A DNA stretch of 7,460 nt, taken from positions 1 through 7,460 of the forward strand of contig JAOUGZ010000123.1 of NCBI GenBank assembly GCA_029865405.1. The letters run 5' to 3'. The position numbers were made by a program, and so were the translations under genes. The DNA is from Betaproteobacteria bacterium. GTDB lineage: Bacteria; Pseudomonadota; Gammaproteobacteria; Burkholderiales; SG8-39. Shown piece by piece: positions 1 to 6,286 of this stretch. A model generated the notes under the pieces. The model had not been told where the DNA came from and searched no databases. It saw nothing but the letters and a program-made list of their open reading frames with translations. How positions within the stretch are numbered: position 1 is the stretch's first letter; every line of letters starts with the position of its first letter.

Positions 1-285
1 GCGCGCTCATGGAAGAGCTGGGACTTCAACCACGATCGCCAGACCAAGTACCCCCTGGATGGCGCGCACCTCAAGATCAGCTGCTACGCCTGCCACCGCC
101 AGCCGGTGCAGCAGAAGGCCACGCTGCCCACGAGCTGCATCAGTTGCCACGCCGGCGAGGACGTGCACGACGGCGCCTACGGCAACCAGTGCGAGAAATG
201 CCACGTGAGCTCATCGTTCAAGCATATTCGCCAGAAGCTTGGCGTGCGCGGGATGGCCGACCTGCTGGCCACCCGCCGGGAGTAA
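1..285 (+). CDS. Multiheme c-type cytochrome, C-terminal part (5' end off window)
   Basis: The frame is open from the left edge to TAA at 283-285, giving 94 residues with no start in the window. Three CxxCH heme-attachment motifs are visible: CYACH (fragment residues 28-32), CISCH (46-50) and CEKCH (64-68), exactly 18 residues apart. Histidines at 11, 23, 56 and 75 are candidate distal heme ligands. The pattern 'FNHD..T.YPLDGAH...C..CH' resembles the cytochrome c3/c7-like multiheme families, and a similar module opens the next gene ('FDHLGTGFPLTGAH....C..CH'). The protein is presumably periplasmic or outer-membrane associated and carries electrons. The tail after the last heme is short and basic, with no membrane segment. 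Its stop lies 4 bases before the next start, so the two genes are very likely co-transcribed. Total length and heme number are unknown because the 5' part is missing. Confidence 0.88.
   Translation, partial: ARSWKSWDFNHDRQTKYPLDGAHLKISCYACHRQPVQQKATLPTSCISCHAGEDVHDGAYGNQCEKCHVSSSFKHIRQKLGVRGMADLLATRRE
278..282 (+). promoter_or_regulatory. Ribosome binding site for the 30-heme cytochrome
   Basis: GGGAG lies 7 bases before the ATG at 290 and inside the end of the upstream gene. It supports this ATG over the in-frame ATG at 239, which would overlap the upstream gene by 47 bases and bury the signal peptide 17 residues inside the protein. Confidence 0.65.
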
Positions 286-289
286 TGCC

Positions 290-2503
290 ATGAGAACGAC
301 CCTGTACTGCGCAATTTCCCTGGTGATGGCGTGCGTTGCGCTGCTCGCCGCGAGTCCCGCGCATGCGCAGGGCTCGAGCGCGTTCGATCACCTCGGCACC
401 GGCTTCCCGCTCACCGGTGCGCACCAGGCCGCGCGTTGCGAGTCGTGCCACGTGCGTGGCGTCTTCAGGGGCACGCCGCGAAGCTGCGCTTCGTGCCACA
501 CCACGAACAGCCGCTTCTCGGCCGTCGCCATGCCGGCGACGCACATTCCGGTGACGCAGTCCTGCGACGCCTGTCACAACACCGTGGCCTTCGCCGGCGC
601 GCGCTTCAACCACGCCGGGGTGCGTCCCGGCACCTGCGCGAGCTGCCACAACAACCGGCAGGCGCCGGGCAAGCCGGCCGGGCACGTCGTCACGACCGCC
701 TCCTGCGACGCCTGTCATCGCACGACGTCCTATACGCCGGCGTTCTTCAATCACGCCAACGTCGCCTCCGGCACCTGCCTGAGCTGCCACGCCAAGACCG
801 CCAAGCCCACCAATCACGTGGTGAGCAGCGCCTCCTGCGACTCTTGCCACCGCACCACCGCGTGGCTGCCGGCGACTTTCAGCCACGCCGGCGTCGCCGC
901 CGGCACCTGCGCGAGCTGCCACGCCAAGACGGCCAAGCCCTCGACCCACGTGGTGACGAGCGCCTCCTGCGACTCTTGCCATCGCACCACCGCGTGGCTG
1001 CCGGCGAGCATGAACCACGCCAACGTGCAGGCTGGCGGCTGCCTGAGCTGCCACGCCAGTACCGCGAAACCCTCGACGCACGTGCAGTCCAGCGCCTCGT
1101 GCGACAGCTGCCACCGCACCACGGCGTGGCTGCCCGCGACGATGAACCACGCCGGCATCGCCGCCGGCACCTGCCTGAGCTGCCACGCGAGGACAGCCAA
1201 GCCCTCGACCCACGTAGTGACGAGCGCCTCGTGCGACACGTGCCATCGCACCACCGCGTGGCTGCCGGCGAGCATGAACCACGCCAGCGTGCAGGCCGGC
1301 ACCTGCCTCACGTGCCACGCCAGCACCGCGAAACCCTCGACGCACGTGCAGTCCAGCGCCTCGTGCGACAGCTGCCACCGCACCACCGCCTGGCTGCCGG
1401 CGACCATGAACCACGCCGGCATCGCCGCCGGCACCTGCCTCACGTGCCACGCCAGGACGGTTAAGCCCGCCAATCACGTGGTGACGAGCGCCTCCTGCGA
1501 CTCCTGCCACCGCACCACCGCCTGGCTGCCGGCGACTTTCAGCCACGCCGGCGTCGCGGTCGGCAGCTGCCTCACATGCCACGCCGGCACGCCCAAGCCC
1601 TCGACCCACGTGGTGACGAGCGCCTCCTGCGACGCGTGCCACCGCACCACCGCGTGGCTGCCGGCGACCTTCAGCCACGTCGGCGTCGCCGCCGGCACCT
1701 GCCTGAGCTGCCACGCGAGGACACCCAAGCCCTCGACGCACGTGGTGACGAGCGCCTCCTGCGACGCGTGCCACCGCACCACCGCGTGGCTCCCGGCGAC
1801 CATGAGCCATGTCGGCATCGCCGCCGGCACCTGCCTCACCTGCCACGCCGGCACGCCCAAGCCCTCGACCCACGTGGTGACGAGCGCCTCCTGCGACGCG
1901 TGCCACCGCACCACCGCGTGGCTCCCGGCCACCTTCAGCCACGTCGGCGTCGCGGTCGGCAGCTGCCTCACGTGCCACGCCGGCACGCCCAAGCCCTCGA
2001 CCCACGTAATGACGAGCGTCTCCTGCGACGCGTGCCACCGCACCACCGCGTGGCTCCCGGCAACGTTCAGCCACACGGGCGTGGCCGCCGGCACCTGCCT
2101 GAGTTGCCACGCCGGCACCGTCAAGTCGACGACGCACATGCAGACCAGCAGGTCCTGCGACGCCTGCCACACGACCACCGCCTGGCTGCCGCCGCGCACG
2201 TACACGCATCTGTCGCCCTTCTACAAGCCGCACAATTCGGGGGTGACCTGCCGGAGCTGCCACTCGTCGAACACCGAGGCGGCCACCTGGACGTTCGCCG
2301 CGTACAAGCCGGACTGCGCGGGTTGCCACGCTTCGCGCTACAAGGCGAGCGCGCACAAGAAGGTGGACTCCCCGCAGATCCTGTACACGGTGGCCGAGCT
2401 GAAGAATTGCGCGGGCAGCTGCCATACCTACACCAACAGCACTTTCACCACGATCTCGAGATCCAGATCCGGAGAACACCGGTCCACCGCTGGCGGCTTC
2501 TGA
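290..2503 (+). CDS. Secreted tandem-repeat multiheme cytochrome c (29 CxxCH + 1 CX3CH)
   Basis: The 737-residue protein starts with a clear signal peptide: basic start, hydrophobic core about residues 5-21, and likely cleavage after AHA at 26. I count 29 CxxCH motifs, the first at C50, plus a CX3CH (CAGSCH, residues 707-712). This could bind up to 30 covalent hemes, or one per about 24 mature residues. Residues 105-151 are a degenerate 47-residue unit, and 152-635 are eleven gapless 44-residue units. Each unit has two CxxCH and two other His (F/M-x-H and T/N-H-V/M), as expected for bis-His c-heme. There are three motifs before the units and three after them, and no membrane segment follows the signal peptide. 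The role is electron transfer outside the cytoplasmic membrane. A heme wire or extracellular filament is an inference. It sits between another multiheme cytochrome and an outer-membrane barrel gene. The family resembles cytochrome c3-like repeat proteins; no named orthologue was recognised. Confidence 0.93.
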   Translation: MRTTLYCAISLVMACVALLAASPAHAQGSSAFDHLGTGFPLTGAHQAARCESCHVRGVFRGTPRSCASCHTTNSRFSAVAMPATHIPVTQSCDACHNTVAFAGARFNHAGVRPGTCASCHNNRQAPGKPAGHVVTTASCDACHRTTSYTPAFFNHANVASGTCLSCHAKTAKPTNHVVSSASCDSCHRTTAWLPATFSHAGVAAGTCASCHAKTAKPSTHVVTSASCDSCHRTTAWLPASMNHANVQAGGCLSCHASTAKPSTHVQSSASCDSCHRTTAWLPATMNHAGIAAGTCLSCHARTAKPSTHVVTSASCDTCHRTTAWLPASMNHASVQAGTCLTCHASTAKPSTHVQSSASCDSCHRTTAWLPATMNHAGIAAGTCLTCHARTVKPANHVVTSASCDSCHRTTAWLPATFSHAGVAVGSCLTCHAGTPKPSTHVVTSASCDACHRTTAWLPATFSHVGVAAGTCLSCHARTPKPSTHVVTSASCDACHRTTAWLPATMSHVGIAAGTCLTCHAGTPKPSTHVVTSASCDACHRTTAWLPATFSHVGVAVGSCLTCHAGTPKPSTHVMTSVSCDACHRTTAWLPATFSHTGVAAGTCLSCHAGTVKSTTHMQTSRSCDACHTTTAWLPPRTYTHLSPFYKPHNSGVTCRSCHSSNTEAATWTFAAYKPDCAGCHASRYKASAHKKVDSPQILYTVAELKNCAGSCHTYTNSTFTTISRSRSGEHRSTAGGF
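602..742 (+). repeat. Degenerate first repeat unit of the cytochrome (141 bp)
   Basis: This encodes 47 residues with the same layout as the following units: FNHAGV, CASCH, GHVV, CDACH, then RTTSYTPA. It has a three-residue insertion after the first heme motif ('NNRQAPGKPAG') and SYTPA in place of the AWLPA of later units. It is probably the diverged edge copy of the array. Confidence 0.8.
743..2194 (+). repeat. Coding tandem array, 11 units of exactly 132 bp
   Basis: There are eleven back-to-back 132-bp units, each coding 44 residues with the consensus (T/S)(F/M)(N/S)H-x-G(V/I)xxGxCLxCHA.T.KPSTHV..SASCD.CHRTTAWLPA. Units start at 743 + 132n, and no unit carries an insertion or deletion. The first CxxCH to the second spans 20 residues, and the second to the next unit spans 24. 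Units 3-4 (1007-1270) and 5-6 (1271-1534) look like a duplicated pair, sharing the 'VQAG' and 'HVQSSAS' variants in units 3 and 5. Unit 7 (1535) and unit 10 (1931) differ by only about 8 of 132 bases by manual comparison. The array probably grew by unequal recombination under selection for the frame. Confidence 0.95.
2408..2425 (+). other. CX3CH variant heme-binding motif
   Basis: The bases encode CAGSCH (residues 707-712), one residue longer than the CxxCH used everywhere else in the protein. It lies in the conserved-looking C-terminal tail, where the spacing is NCAGSCH-TYTNSTF. CX3CH and CX4CH heme sites are known in some multiheme cytochromes, so heme attachment is plausible but not shown here. 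Confidence 0.6.
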
Positions 2504-2536
2504 TCCGATGTCGAACAAGACCAAAGAATCGACCGG

Positions 2537-5122
2537 ATGCGCTGGCGAGCACTAACCGGGAAAACCGCGCTTCTCCTGTGTCTGCTTCCCGCCGCGCTGC
2601 TGCCGAGCGCGGCGCGCGCGGAAGTGCTCGACGAGCTCGCGGTCTTCCCGGACCGCAACGATGCGGTGATCCGCATCACGTTTTCCGGGCCCGTGCAGTA
2701 CCTGCGGCACGAAGTCTTCGGCGATGCGCTCGTCGAGCTCTACTTCCGGCCGCTGACGGCTGAGCCGACGCCCTCCACGGAAGCGCGCCGGGTGCCGCCC
2801 GCCGCGTCGTTCCCGGGCGTCGAGGTGGTCTACCCGCAGCAGCCGCGCTCGCAGACGCGCAAGCTGACGCTGCGCCTGAGCAGCCCCCTCAAGCTGCGCG
2901 TGCGTCCGGCCGACGATCACGCCATCGACTTCGTCGTCGCGGGCGCCGCCGCGAGGCTCGCGCCCGCGGGCGAGCCGCCAGCGGCGCCGGTGGCGCGGCC
3001 CGCGCCCGCGCCGCTGCCGCCCGCGCCCGTCGCGCGCCCGGCGCCGCCGGCCGTCGCGCCTGTGCCCGCCGCCCCTGCTCCTGCCGTGCCGACGCCTGCC
3101 GCGCCGACGGAACTGGCGCAATTCCGCTTCCTGATCCGCCTGGCGACGTTCCTTTCGCGCGAGGAAATGCAGCGCGCGAGCCCGGTGCCGGGGGAGTTCT
3201 CGAACTACGAAGTGCAGATCTCCGAAGCGCAGCGCAACGGCCGCAGGGAGTACGACCTGGTGCTGGGCTATTTCCCGAGCGCCGAGGCCGCGAGCGCGGC
3301 GCGCCGGCGCCTGCTGCAGCGCTTCCCGCGCGCCGAGGTCGTGGACCTGGGCGCGCCCGGACCGACGATCGCCGCGGCGCCCAAGCCCAAGCCGGAGCCC
3401 GCGCTTGCCGCCGCGCCCAAGCCCACGCCCGTGCCGGCCGTGCCGGCGCTGCCCCGCCCGAGCGTGCCGGCCGCGCCGATCGCGTCCGCCGAGATCGAAG
3501 CGAGCGCGGCCGAACTGCTCTCGAGCGCGCGCGCGGCGCTCGAAGCGGGCAACGACGCCCCCGCGATAGACAGCCTGAACAAGCTGCTCATGCTGCCGCC
3601 GAACAGCCTGTCGCGCGACGCGCAGGAGCTCATGGGCTTCGCGCGCGAGCGCGCGGGCGAAGTGGCGAAAGCGCGCGCCGAATACGAGCTGTACCTGAAG
3701 CTCTACCCCGAGGGCGCGGGCGCGGCGCGCGTGCGCGATCGCCTCGCGGCGCTGGCCGCGCTGCCGGTGGCGCAGGCGCCCGCGCGCGCCGCGCGCGCCC
3801 CCGAGCGCACGGTGACCGGCGCGCTCTCGCAGTACTACTACGGCGGGCGCACCAAGATCGAAACGGCGTTCGATACGCCCACCACGCCGGATCGCTCGAC
3901 CTTTTCCGGCGTGGACCAGTCGACGCTGGTCACGAACGCCGACCTGTCGGTGCGCAACCGGAGCGCGGAGGCCGACTCGCGCTTCGTGTTCCGCGACACC
4001 AACAGCAAGGCCTTCCTCGAGAACCAGAGGAGCTACAACCGCCTCACCGCGGCCTATTACGACTACCGCAGCCTGCAGAACGGGGTCTCGGCGCGCGTCG
4101 GCCGGCAATCGGGCCTCTCGGGCGGCCTGCCCGGGCGCTTCGACGGCGCGGTCGCGGGCTACGGCCTCGCGCAGAAGTGGCGCGCGAACGCGGCGGTGGG
4201 CAGGCCGGTGGAGTATCCGCAGCTCGACGCCGAGCGCAGCTTCTGGAGCGCGAACCTCGAATACCAGAACCTGGCCGACGCCTGGAGCGGGAACTTCTAC
4301 TACGTCGAGCAAAAGAGCGACGGGCTGCTCGACCGGCGTGCCGTGGGCACGGAAACGCGCTACTTCAGCGCGCGCACGTCGCTGTTTTCCGTGCTCGACT
4401 ACGACACGAGCTACAAGCAGTGGAACGTCACCATGGTGCAGGCGACCTACCAGACCGAGGGGCGCACCACCATCAACCTGCTCTACGACAAGCGCCGCGC
4501 CCCCACGCTGAGCACGACGAACGCGATCTTCGGCCAGGGCACGACTTCGCTGAAGACGTTGCTGCAGACGTTCACCGAGGACCAGCTGCGCCAGCAGTCG
4601 CTCGACATCACGGCGACGGCGACGCAGGGGGTCGTCGGCTTCACCACGCCCGTGGGCAAGAAGTGGCAGATGGGCGCCGATGCGCGCCTGACGAAGGTCG
4701 GCGCGCTGCCCTCGGTGGAGGTGAACGGCATCATCGTCCCTGCGCAGCCCGCCACCGGCGACATCTACAACTACAGCTTGCAGGCGATCGGCACCAACCT
4801 GTACTCGGGGCGCGACACGAGCGTCTACAACCTCACCTACCTCGACGGCCCGACGCAGACCGGCTACCAGCTGTCCTACAACAACCTCACGGCGCTCGGC
4901 GCCTGGACGCTCGAGCCGTCGCTGCGCTACTACACGCAGAAGGACACCCAGGGAATCGAGCTCGAGCGCTGGACGCCGTCGCTGCGCATCACCTACCAGG
5001 CCGGCGCCAACGTCGCCCTGGAATCCGAGTACAGCTGGGAGCGCACCGTCACCGTCGGGCCCAGCTCGCGCGACGAGACGCGGCGCGGCTTTTACTACCT
5101 CGGCTACCGCTGGAATTTCTGA
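2537..5122 (+). CDS. Outer-membrane beta-barrel protein with AMIN-like, SPOR-like and TPR-like periplasmic regions
   Basis: The protein has 861 residues. ATG 2537 is the only start after the upstream stop (2501-2503, same frame). A weak AAAGAA precedes it by 8 bases. The signal peptide has its hydrophobic core at about residues 10-22 and cleavage after ARA at 28. The order is then: beta-rich, AMIN-like region (29-~135); Pro/Ala linker; SPOR-like region (about 195-272); second Pro-rich linker with repeated AAAPKP; TPR-like helices (about 317-408, ending in AEYELYLKLYPEG); and a barrel of about 437 residues (425-861). The barrel has alternating aromatic strands, roughly 20-22 by eye, and a final WNF typical of BAM substrates. 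SPOR and AMIN domains usually bind peptidoglycan, so the N-terminal part may hold the barrel to the wall. Given the cytochrome genes upstream, a porin-cytochrome conduit or a secretion/anchoring pore is likely. TPR-barrel exporters of exopolysaccharide (PgaA, BcsC) share part of the layout, so polymer export is the alternative. The barrel and signal peptide are firm; the subdomain names are tentative. Confidence 0.85.
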   Translation: MRWRALTGKTALLLCLLPAALLPSAARAEVLDELAVFPDRNDAVIRITFSGPVQYLRHEVFGDALVELYFRPLTAEPTPSTEARRVPPAASFPGVEVVYPQQPRSQTRKLTLRLSSPLKLRVRPADDHAIDFVVAGAAARLAPAGEPPAAPVARPAPAPLPPAPVARPAPPAVAPVPAAPAPAVPTPAAPTELAQFRFLIRLATFLSREEMQRASPVPGEFSNYEVQISEAQRNGRREYDLVLGYFPSAEAASAARRRLLQRFPRAEVVDLGAPGPTIAAAPKPKPEPALAAAPKPTPVPAVPALPRPSVPAAPIASAEIEASAAELLSSARAALEAGNDAPAIDSLNKLLMLPPNSLSRDAQELMGFARERAGEVAKARAEYELYLKLYPEGAGAARVRDRLAALAALPVAQAPARAARAPERTVTGALSQYYYGGRTKIETAFDTPTTPDRSTFSGVDQSTLVTNADLSVRNRSAEADSRFVFRDTNSKAFLENQRSYNRLTAAYYDYRSLQNGVSARVGRQSGLSGGLPGRFDGAVAGYGLAQKWRANAAVGRPVEYPQLDAERSFWSANLEYQNLADAWSGNFYYVEQKSDGLLDRRAVGTETRYFSARTSLFSVLDYDTSYKQWNVTMVQATYQTEGRTTINLLYDKRRAPTLSTTNAIFGQGTTSLKTLLQTFTEDQLRQQSLDITATATQGVVGFTTPVGKKWQMGADARLTKVGALPSVEVNGIIVPAQPATGDIYNYSLQAIGTNLYSGRDTSVYNLTYLDGPTQTGYQLSYNNLTALGAWTLEPSLRYYTQKDTQGIELERWTPSLRITYQAGANVALESEYSWERTVTVGPSSRDETRRGFYYLGYRWNF

Positions 5123-5138
5123 GGGCCGCGGCCCTCAG
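5119..5138. terminator. Perfect 20-base palindrome between convergent genes; possible bidirectional terminator
   Basis: CTGAGGGCCGCGGCCCTCAG is self-complementary along its full length and would fold as an 8-bp G/C-rich stem with a CGCG loop. It contains the TGA of the barrel gene (5120-5122) and the TGA of the kinase gene on the other strand (5137-5135). Its place between two convergent genes suits a shared terminator. No T-run follows on either strand, so intrinsic termination is unproven. Confidence 0.45.
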
Positions 5139-6286
5139 GCGAAGGCGATCAGCCCGCCCACGCCGGCGGCGAGCAGCGCCACGACGAACAGGCGCCGCGG
5201 CAGGCGGTCCTGCAGCAGCCTGCGGAACATCCCCACGCGCCGCGGCGGCAGCGTGAAGCGCTCGCGCTTCGCGCGAGCCTCCACCCGGCCGAGCGCCGCG
5301 TCGCTGTCGAAGACGCGCGACAGCGGCAGGCGCGTCTCGCGCGCGATGGCGTTCGCCGCCGGCGCCACCGGCAGCTTGTCCGCGCCCGGCGCGATCTTCA
5401 GCGTCTGCGTCTTCTCCGCGTCGTCGCCCCGGCCGCGCGCGGGGGTGCGCCCGCGCATCTCGGCGAGCACGTCCCTCAGGTCCGCGGCCATCTCGTAGGC
5501 GTCCTGGTAGCGCACCGAGGGGTCCTTCTTCAGCGCGCGCGCGACGATGAAGTCGAGCATCTGCGGCAGTCCCGGGTGCACGTGCGAGGGCGGCGCCGGC
5601 TCGGCGCTGGTGACGTTGTGCGCGATCTGGTTCACGTCCTGGCCGGCGAAGAGCGAGGTCTGCGTGAGCATCTCGTAGAGCACCGTGCCCAGGGAAAAGA
5701 TGTCCGAGCGCTGGTCCACGGGCTGGCCGCTGATCTGCTCGGGCGACATGTAGCGCGGCGTGCCGAGCACCATGCCGGTGCTGGTCTTGGAAGAGTCGGC
5801 GTGGCGCATGCGCGCGATGCCGAAGTCCATGATCTTCACCGCGCCGCGCTCGAGCAGCATGATGTTGCCGGGCTTGACGTCGCGGTGCACGACGCCGAAC
5901 TCGTGCGCGAAGCCCAGGCCGTCGGCCACCTGCAGCGCGATCTCCACGGCCTCCATCGGCGGGATGTCGCCCTGGCGGATGCGCGCGCGCAGGTCCTCGC
6001 CCTCGAGGAGCTCCATCGCCATGTAGGCCGTGTCCTCCTCCTCGCCGTAGTCGAAGATGGTGACGATGTTGGGGTGGGTGAGCTTGCCCGCGGCCTTCGC
6101 CTCCAGCAGGAAGCGCTTCTCGTAGGCCTTGCGGTCCTCGTCGGCGTCCCGGAGCGAGATGGTCTTCAGCGCCACGATGCGATCGAGCGAGGGGTCCTCG
6201 GCGCGGTAGACGACGCCCATGGCGCCGCGCCCCAGCTCGTCGAGGATCCGGTAGCGGCCGATGCGGTTGTCCTTCTTCTTCGCCAC
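5135..6286 (-). CDS. Hanks-type Ser/Thr protein kinase with C-terminal membrane anchor
   Basis: This 383-residue kinase phosphorylates Ser/Thr of unknown target proteins. The domain covers about residues 12-280. All key elements are present: glycine loop GRGAMGVVY (19-27), catalytic K41 in VALK, alpha-C E62, HRDVKPGN with D136 and N141 (134-141), DFG (154-156), and GTPRYMSPEQ (175-184). It should therefore be active. A basic, Pro/Ala-rich linker follows, with a TQTLKI stretch that could be a phospho-Thr/FHA-type site (speculation). A hydrophobic segment (about 366-383) runs to the last residue. There is no external sensor domain such as PASTA, so the protein looks tail-anchored with the kinase in the cytoplasm. 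The start is GTG (6286), supported by GAGGAG 7 bases upstream. The preceding codon is the TAG of the cyclase-like gene, in the same frame. Confidence 0.95.
   Translation of the reverse strand: MAKKKDNRIGRYRILDELGRGAMGVVYRAEDPSLDRIVALKTISLRDADEDRKAYEKRFLLEAKAAGKLTHPNIVTIFDYGEEEDTAYMAMELLEGEDLRARIRQGDIPPMEAVEIALQVADGLGFAHEFGVVHRDVKPGNIMLLERGAVKIMDFGIARMRHADSSKTSTGMVLGTPRYMSPEQISGQPVDQRSDIFSLGTVLYEMLTQTSLFAGQDVNQIAHNVTSAEPAPPSHVHPGLPQMLDFIVARALKKDPSVRYQDAYEMAADLRDVLAEMRGRTPARGRGDDAEKTQTLKIAPGADKLPVAPAANAIARETRLPLSRVFDSDAALGRVEARAKRERFTLPPRRVGMFRRLLQDRLPRRLFVVALLAAGVGGLIAFA

Noticed and set aside
331..1464. Plus-strand open frame overlapping the cytochrome in another frame
   Set aside because: It is also a repeat-driven shadow with an Arg-rich product and no domain.
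743..2194. CRISPR-like regular repeats
   Set aside because: The periodic units are 132 bp with no unique spacers and keep a reading frame, so this is a coding tandem repeat.
218..2524. Long open frame on the minus strand across the cytochrome gene
   Set aside because: It is a mirror of the 132-bp coding repeat: the unit has no stop in this antisense frame, so it stays open in every copy. Its product is Arg/Gly/Ala-rich with no recognisable domain, while the plus frame has a signal peptide and 30 heme motifs.
2501..2539. Stop-codon readthrough fusing the cytochrome to the barrel protein
   Set aside because: The two genes are in the same frame with only one TGA between them, but the second begins with its own complete signal peptide, so separate proteins are expected.
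3775..3800. Alternating GC run that could form Z-DNA
   Set aside because: It lies in the Ala/Arg/Pro linker of the barrel protein and is explained by G+C-rich codon choice.
2552..4312. Minus-strand open frame across the barrel gene
   Set aside because: High G+C leaves few stops. The product is Arg/Gly-rich low complexity, and the plus-strand barrel protein explains the region.
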